From JAGOPO01 sp038065515 (GTDB taxonomy: Bacteria > Patescibacteriota > Minisyncoccia > 2-02-FULL-40-12 > GWA2-44-9): a stretch of 8,926 nucleotides of DNA. Positions 6,305 to 8,926 of the stretch are shown in pieces; position 1 is the stretch's first letter; each line of letters starts with the position of its first letter. The stretch spans positions 1 through 8,926 of the forward strand of contig JBBTQV010000013.1 in the NCBI GenBank assembly GCA_038065515.1, read 5' to 3'. The notes beneath the pieces are model-generated. The model was not told the DNA's origin, did no database searches, and worked only from the letters and a program-made list of their open reading frames with translations. A program made the translations under genes and the position numbers.

Positions 6305-6330
6305 ACAGGGACACGGGTTGGCGATAGGAT
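6302..6330 (+). promoter_or_regulatory. Promoter of the CobO-like gene, leaderless geometry
   Basis: TTTACA (6302-6307) is followed after 17 bp by TAGGAT (6325-6330). The -10 box ends exactly 6 nt before ATG 6337, so transcription would begin at the start codon. The -35 overlaps the end of the upstream terminator. The AGGA in this box could instead act as a Shine-Dalgarno site if transcription starts further upstream. Confidence 0.5.
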
Positions 6331-6336
6331 GAACGC

Positions 6337-6855
6337 ATGATTATCGTCATTACGGGCAACGGAAAAGGGAAAACCACTTCCGCAATCGGACAGGCGGTAC
6401 GCATGGTGGGAGATCTCAAACGGGTGCTGATGGTGCAGTTCATCAAAGGGCCGTGGAGATCAGGCGAGGACGACGCGCAAATGCTATTGCGGCCCTACTT
6501 CAGGATTGTCAAAACGGGCCTCGGATTCGTGGGGATTTTAGGCGACAATCTGCCGCGGGAAGAACACGCCCGAGCCGCACGGGAAGGGCTTGCGATGGCA
6601 CGCGGGGAGATGTTGGGCGGGCATTGGGATGCACTGATTCTGGACGAAATAAATAACGCGATTCATCTGGGACTGCTCTCGGTGGTTGATGTACTTGAGA
6701 TGATGCGCGATATGCCGGCCGGTATGGATATTATTCTTACGGGCCGCGATGCGCCGGCGCAATTTCTTGAGTTGGCTGATATTGTATCTGAAATCAGTGA
6801 GGTCAAACATCCTTATCAACAAGGGGTTGATGGCGAGAAAGGAATTGAGTGGTAA
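6337..6855 (+). CDS. BtuR/CobO-family ATP:corrinoid adenosyltransferase-like P-loop protein
   Basis: A 172-residue protein of the BtuR/CobO/CobP family, which transfers the 5'-deoxyadenosyl group of ATP to cob(I)alamin or its precursors. The P-loop GNGKGKTTS is at residues 7-15, followed by VLMVQFIKGPWRSGE (about 30-44), the Walker B-like DALILDEINNAI (98-109), ILTGRDAP (133-140), ADIVSEISEVKHPY (147-160) and the terminal GIEW. The Phe-Thr-Trp segment that E. coli BtuR uses near the corrin reads GFVGILGDN here, so corrinoid chemistry is not certain. No other cobalamin gene is in the window, and most members of this radiation lack the pathway. It may salvage corrinoid or serve another ATP-dependent role. 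ATG 6337 starts directly at the first strand of the fold. Confidence 0.88.
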   Translation: MIIVITGNGKGKTTSAIGQAVRMVGDLKRVLMVQFIKGPWRSGEDDAQMLLRPYFRIVKTGLGFVGILGDNLPREEHARAAREGLAMARGEMLGGHWDALILDEINNAIHLGLLSVVDVLEMMRDMPAGMDIILTGRDAPAQFLELADIVSEISEVKHPYQQGVDGEKGIEW

Positions 6856-6858
6856 TAT
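6850..6858 (+). promoter_or_regulatory. Possible extended -10 promoter upstream of the 6898 gene
   Basis: TGG plus TAATAT (6853-6858) overlaps the TAA stop of the CobO-like gene. It ends exactly 6 nt before an ATG at 6865, the same spacing as the neighbouring promoters. No good -35 box lies at 17 bp; TTGATG (6827-6832) is at 20 bp. Confidence 0.4.
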
Positions 6859-6864
6859 AGAGGC

Positions 6865-6894
6865 ATGGATTGTGAGGTTAAAACGAAGATATAA
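6865..6894 (+). CDS. Putative leaderless 9-codon upstream ORF
   Basis: ATG 6865 opens a nine-codon frame, MDCEVKTKI, ending at TAA 6892-6894, three nt before the ATG of the next gene. It begins exactly where transcription from the 6850-6858 promoter should begin. The same frame continues into the 6898 gene. Its role, if real, would be to load ribosomes for reinitiation at 6898, which has only a weak GAAG upstream. It is too short to judge by coding statistics. Confidence 0.3.
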   Translation: MDCEVKTKI

Positions 6895-6897
6895 CTC

Positions 6898-7164
6898 ATG
6901 GCACCATTACCGATGCTGGTTGCTGCGGCTGTTTTGGCAACATTCGGGTGGGGTTGGTTTAGTAAATGGTTCAAACCAAAACCACAGCCTTTGGACAAGG
7001 GACGCATGGAGCAGGAATTGAAGAGGTCGGGCGTGATGAAAGAAGACGGTACCGTCTCGGTTGACAAGGAATTCGATGCAGAACTGAACTCGATTATCCG
7101 TGAGATGGACTCCATTGAAAAAGACGGCGGGGCAGAGCTCAACGAGATAGAAAAGTTGCCCTAA
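6898..7164 (+). CDS. Small membrane-anchored hypothetical protein
   Basis: An 88-residue protein that I do not recognise. Residues about 4-25 (LPMLVAAAVLATFGWGWFSKWF) form one hydrophobic helix followed by Lys-rich KPKPQP, a typical signal anchor with no evident cleavage site. The rest is acidic and probably helical (DKEFDAELNSIIREMDSIEKD), ending NEIEKLP. It probably faces either side of the membrane from a single anchor. It lies 42 nt after the CobO-like gene, preceded by a possible mini-ORF. The AWRYPG gene starts 25 nt downstream with its own promoter inside the gap. Confidence 0.7.
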   Translation: MAPLPMLVAAAVLATFGWGWFSKWFKPKPQPLDKGRMEQELKRSGVMKEDGTVSVDKEFDAELNSIIREMDSIEKDGGAELNEIEKLP

Positions 7165-7183
7165 GTCTTGGTTTCGGTATACT
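7156..7183 (+). promoter_or_regulatory. Promoter of the 7190 gene, leaderless geometry
   Basis: TTGCCC (7156-7161) is followed after 16 bp by TATACT (7178-7183). The -10 ends exactly 6 nt before GTG 7190, so transcription would begin at the G of the start codon. The -35 box overlaps the end of the upstream coding region. Confidence 0.65.
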
Positions 7184-7189
7184 CGCTCC

Positions 7190-7576
7190 GTGCCGTTTAA
7201 GATACCGAGAGACGATAACAAATACCGCTGGACGCATCATGTGGTGCGTAAATTGCAGTACTATGGGCTCACACCGTCACGCGTATTGCGGGTTATTCGC
7301 GCGCCGGAACGCGTGGAGGAGGGCGTTGCCGAAGGAACGCTGGCGGCAATGCAAACCGCCGGCACAAAAGCAAAGCCGTGGGAAGTTTGGGTGATGTGGA
7401 GGGAGGCAAAAAAACAAACAGCGAACGACGAGAAACGAGTAGTTTTCTATCCGCAATCGCAGAAGGTGATTATCACCGCCTGGCGCTATCCGGGGGTGTC
7501 TCCCGTACGCGAGCGAGTACCGATTCCGTCGGACATTCTTGCCGAACTTGAACGGGAGGGGATATTGGAAGAATAG
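7190..7576 (+). CDS. Conserved hypothetical protein (WTxHxxxKLxxYGL...AWRYPG type)
   Basis: A 128-residue protein of a type that I recall, without certainty, as common in Parcubacteria-like genomes and without assigned function. It shows YRWTHHVVRKLQYYGLTPSRVLRVIRAPERVEEG near the N terminus, then EVWVMW, KRVVFYP and VIITAWRYPGVSP, with PIPSDILAEL at the end. The His-containing first helix, the 'gl...rv..vi..P' turn and the late beta strands resemble the layout of the DUF4258/BrnT-like nuclease-toxin fold. That is only a resemblance, and no antitoxin gene follows. GTG 7190 is the start because a promoter -10 lies 6 nt upstream and no Shine-Dalgarno site is present. Residues about 75-86 (EAKKQTANDEKR) fall in a loop encoded by a weak 7-bp repeat. 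Confidence 0.75.
   Translation: MPFKIPRDDNKYRWTHHVVRKLQYYGLTPSRVLRVIRAPERVEEGVAEGTLAAMQTAGTKAKPWEVWVMWREAKKQTANDEKRVVFYPQSQKVIITAWRYPGVSPVRERVPIPSDILAELEREGILEE
7422..7442 (+). repeat. Weak heptad-periodic tract in the 7190 gene
   Basis: CGA recurs at 7422, 7429 and 7436 with a 7-bp period, giving three degenerate units beginning CGA. It encodes the ANDEKR part of a charged loop. The match is poor, but the period equals that of the clearer tracts in tgt and pyruvate kinase. Confidence 0.35.
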
Positions 7577-7593
7577 TCATTGTGTGGTACAAT
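7565..7593 (+). promoter_or_regulatory. Promoter of the DUF5652-like gene, leaderless geometry
   Basis: TTGGAA (7565-7570) is followed after 17 bp by TACAAT (7588-7593), with TGG before it as an extended -10. The -10 ends exactly 6 nt before ATG 7600, placing the transcript start on the start codon. The -35 box lies within the end of the upstream gene. Confidence 0.68.
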
Positions 7594-7599
7594 AGCACC

Positions 7600-7830
7600 A
7601 TGTTTAAAGACATCTTGCAGATACCGCTTGATAAGCAGATGTGGTATCTCGCTTTATTTGCGTGGGCGATCGTTTGGAAGGGGCTGGCTATGTGGAAGGC
7701 GGCGCATCGTGAGCAGAAGTACTGGTTTGTGGCGTTTCTCGTGGTGAACACGCTGGGGATTCTCGAAATCCTCTACATTTATGTGTTCTCCGTCGACCGC
7801 AAGACTTCTAGGGCCGAAGAAACGAAATAA
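7600..7830 (+). CDS. DUF5652-like small membrane protein
   Basis: A 76-residue protein with two membrane helices: YLALFAWAIVWKGLAMW (about 16-32) and YWFVAFLVVNTLGILEILYIYVF (about 41-63). Between them is a short cytosolic-type KAAHREQK loop. The pattern W-K-G-L-A-M-W-K-A-A and F-L-V-V-N-T-L-G-I-L-E-I-L-Y-I matches what I know as DUF5652, common in this radiation and of unknown function. The polar tail is DRKTSRAEETK. ATG 7600 is preferred over an in-frame GTG at 7582 because the GTG lies inside the promoter. The last 23 bp overlap the 3' end of tgt on the other strand. Confidence 0.82.
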   Translation: MFKDILQIPLDKQMWYLALFAWAIVWKGLAMWKAAHREQKYWFVAFLVVNTLGILEILYIYVFSVDRKTSRAEETK

Positions 7831-8926
7831 GAAACTTCCGTTTGAATGTCCTGTACGAGCCGTCCGCAAGGGCGGCTCGTATGCGTTCCAGGAGCAGGTT
7901 GAACCAGCGGACATTGTGCAGTGTCGCGAGTCTGCCCGCTCCTTCGTCGTGAGAGCGGAATAAACGATGGAGAGCGCCAAGCGTCGAACGCGAACCCAGC
8001 AGCCGACGCCGGTCAGCGGCGAATTTTATTTTGCGAACATCGAGCGGGCCGGTATCGGTGTAGAGCCGTCCGTGGCGCGCTTCCCGCGTCGGAATGACGC
8101 AGTCGAAAGTATCCACTCCCGCCTCAATCGCATCAAAAATATCCGCCACGGTACCGATGCCGAGCAAATGCCGTGGCTTGTCTTCGGGGAGATGCGCGAC
8201 GACGGCGGCGAGCGTCGAACGCATTTCATCCTTTCCGAACGACCCGCCGATGCCGAAACCGTCAAACGCCATGGTGCCGATGGTTTTGGCGCTCTGCGCG
8301 CGCAGACGCTTGAATCGTCCGCCCTGCACAATGCCGTAGAGCATTTGATTCTTGTTTGTATGCACCTTGAGACATCGGGAAGCCCACCGGTGCGTGCGCT
8401 CCATGGAGGCAAGGGTATAGGGGTAAGGGTGCAGGGGGGAGGTGCACTCGTCGAATGCAAAAATAATATCAGCACCCAATCTCTGTTGCGTTGCGACGGA
8501 TGTCTCGGGACTTATGAACCTCTTTTTCCCGTCAATTTTGAAATGGACGCCTTTTTCGATTATTCGTACATCAGAATAATTTTGACCTTTGATTTTTGAT
8601 GTTTGATTTCTTTTTAATACCTTCCCGACTCCCTGCTCGCGCGCGGCACCCAGCGAAAACACCTGAAATCCGCCGGAGTCGGTCATGGTGGGCATCTGCA
8701 CGCCAAGCTTCTGCTCCAAATAGCTTTTTGAGTTTTGTTTTTTAATCTTTGATTTCTCCCACAGGTGGTAGGTATTTGCGATAACCAGCTGCGTGCCGGT
8801 TGCCTTGATATCGCGCGGTTTCAGGGTGCGCACTTCCGCATGCGTCGCCACGATGACATATGCCGGAGTGAGTACTATCCCATTGGGTGTTTTGAGAATA
8901 CCTAACCGTGCCCGGCCGGTGCGGGA
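7808..8926 (-). CDS. tgt: Queuine/preQ1 tRNA-ribosyltransferase, 5' end outside the window
   Basis: Tgt exchanges guanine-34 of tRNAs with GUN anticodons for a 7-deazaguanine (preQ1 in most bacteria). The frame is open through the right edge; the first visible residues read SRTGRARLGILKTPNGIVLTP, the normal N-terminal region, so only about 10-15 residues are missing. A GTG at 8851 is therefore not the start. Active-site landmarks are kept: IANTYHL, TDSGGFQVFSLG (base-binding Asp), AFDECT, YGIVQGG, and the nucleophile Asp in TFDCVIPTREARHG. Two features differ from the family. The substrate loop usually GGL(S/A)VGE reads GGSFGKDE, and the zinc-binding CxCxxC segment is absent and about 7 residues short, while the following HN histidine (ATLHN) is kept. 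Three coding tracts show a 7-bp period. Confidence 0.92.
   Translation of the reverse strand, partial: SRTGRARLGILKTPNGIVLTPAYVIVATHAEVRTLKPRDIKATGTQLVIANTYHLWEKSKIKKQNSKSYLEQKLGVQMPTMTDSGGFQVFSLGAAREQGVGKVLKRNQTSKIKGQNYSDVRIIEKGVHFKIDGKKRFISPETSVATQQRLGADIIFAFDECTSPLHPYPYTLASMERTHRWASRCLKVHTNKNQMLYGIVQGGRFKRLRAQSAKTIGTMAFDGFGIGGSFGKDEMRSTLAAVVAHLPEDKPRHLLGIGTVADIFDAIEAGVDTFDCVIPTREARHGRLYTDTGPLDVRKIKFAADRRRLLGSRSTLGALHRLFRSHDEGAGRLATLHNVRWFNLLLERIRAALADGSYRTFKRKFLISFLRP
7854..7881 (+). other. Stable hairpin inside the tgt 3' end, downstream of the DUF5652-like gene
   Basis: TACGAGCCGTCC (7854-7865) pairs with GGGCGGCTCGTA (7870-7881) around a GCAA tetraloop. The stem is 12 bp in plus-strand RNA with one U-G wobble; in minus-strand RNA that pair is an A-C mismatch. 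It starts 24 nt after the plus-strand stop at 7830 but has no T-tract, so it may be a 3'-end stabiliser or weak terminator for the plus-strand mRNA. Confidence 0.5.
8412..8443 (-). repeat. Heptad-periodic AGGG tract in tgt
   Basis: AGGG begins at 8412, 8419, 8426 and 8433, and AGGT at 8440, a strict 7-bp period on the plus strand. On the coding strand it is a C-rich tract encoding the SPLHPYPYTL loop between DECT and SMERTHRW. This loop has about the usual length for Tgt, so the repeat has replaced the ancestral sequence. Confidence 0.7.
8581..8608 (-). repeat. Heptad tandem repeat TTTGANN x4 in tgt
   Basis: TTTGA begins at 8581, 8588, 8595 and 8602, a perfect 7-bp period over four units, followed by TC. 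On the coding strand the consensus is close to AATCAAA. It encodes NQTSKIKGQN in the loop after FSLGAAREQGVGK, where the usual Tgt loop is shorter. Confidence 0.85.
8727..8754 (-). repeat. Second TTTGANN-type heptad repeat in tgt
   Basis: Four 7-bp units start at 8727, 8734, 8741 and 8748. Two begin TTTGA; the others begin TTTGT and TTTAA. The tract is again followed by TC. It encodes SKIKKQNSK directly after NTYHLWEK, replacing the usual RPG-containing segment. The motif matches the tract at 8581-8608 but is read in a different frame. Confidence 0.8.

Noticed and set aside
7967..8599. Plus-strand open frame of 210 codons opposite tgt
   Set aside because: It is antisense to conserved Tgt motifs and has no promoter or ribosome site. 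Its composition mirrors tgt.

Overview
This window looks like chromosomal DNA from a Candidate Phyla Radiation (Patescibacteria, Parcubacteria-like) bacterium of moderate GC. The basis is gene content and small, divergent proteins: a DUF5652-type membrane peptide, a WTxHxxxKLxxYGL...AWRYPG protein, an orphan BtuR/CobO-like protein, a very short pyruvate kinase and a shortened Tgt. TGA is used as a normal stop (2811-2813, 3208-3210, 5733-5735), so this is not a UGA-recoding lineage such as Gracilibacteria. I see no phage, insertion sequence, CRISPR array, rRNA or tRNA.

Layout. Positions 1-131 are an intergenic region with a good promoter and no supported gene. On the plus strand follow typA/bipA (132-1967) and a histidine phosphatase (2022-2813), ended by a hairpin terminator at 2835-2862. 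Convergent to these, on the minus strand, lies a lower-glycolysis block: enolase (5310-4054), a minimal pyruvate kinase (4023-3208) and, with an ATGA overlap, a small membrane protein (3211-2861). Divergent from enolase on the plus strand is an unknown 108-residue protein (5409-5735) with its own terminator. An RRM RNA-binding protein with a long leader (5960-6256) and strong terminator comes next. Then come four tightly packed plus-strand genes: BtuR/CobO-like (6337-6855), a small membrane-anchored protein (6898-7164), the AWRYPG protein (7190-7576) and a DUF5652-like protein (7600-7830). The right end is tgt on the minus strand (8926-7808), whose 5' end lies outside the window and whose tail overlaps the DUF5652-like gene by 23 bp.

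How the parts work together. Enolase makes phosphoenolpyruvate and the adjacent pyruvate kinase would consume it, so the minus block covers the last two glycolytic steps. TypA, the RRM protein and Tgt act on ribosomes, RNA and tRNA. The remaining genes have no clear shared pathway.

Most notable signals. (1) Pyruvate kinase, the CobO-like gene, the AWRYPG gene and the DUF5652-like gene each have a -10 box ending exactly 6 nt before the start codon. Enolase fits to within 2 nt, and a 9-codon mini-ORF shows the same spacing. This geometry predicts leaderless mRNAs, whereas downstream genes in operons carry Shine-Dalgarno sites. (2) Tandem repeats with a 7-bp period sit inside coding sequence: three tracts in tgt, one in pyruvate kinase and a weaker one at 7422. 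(3) Pyruvate kinase is reduced to its TIM barrel, lacking the B lid and the C domain. (4) Tgt lacks the three zinc-binding cysteines although its active-site residues are kept. I found no defence system or other evident new multi-gene system.
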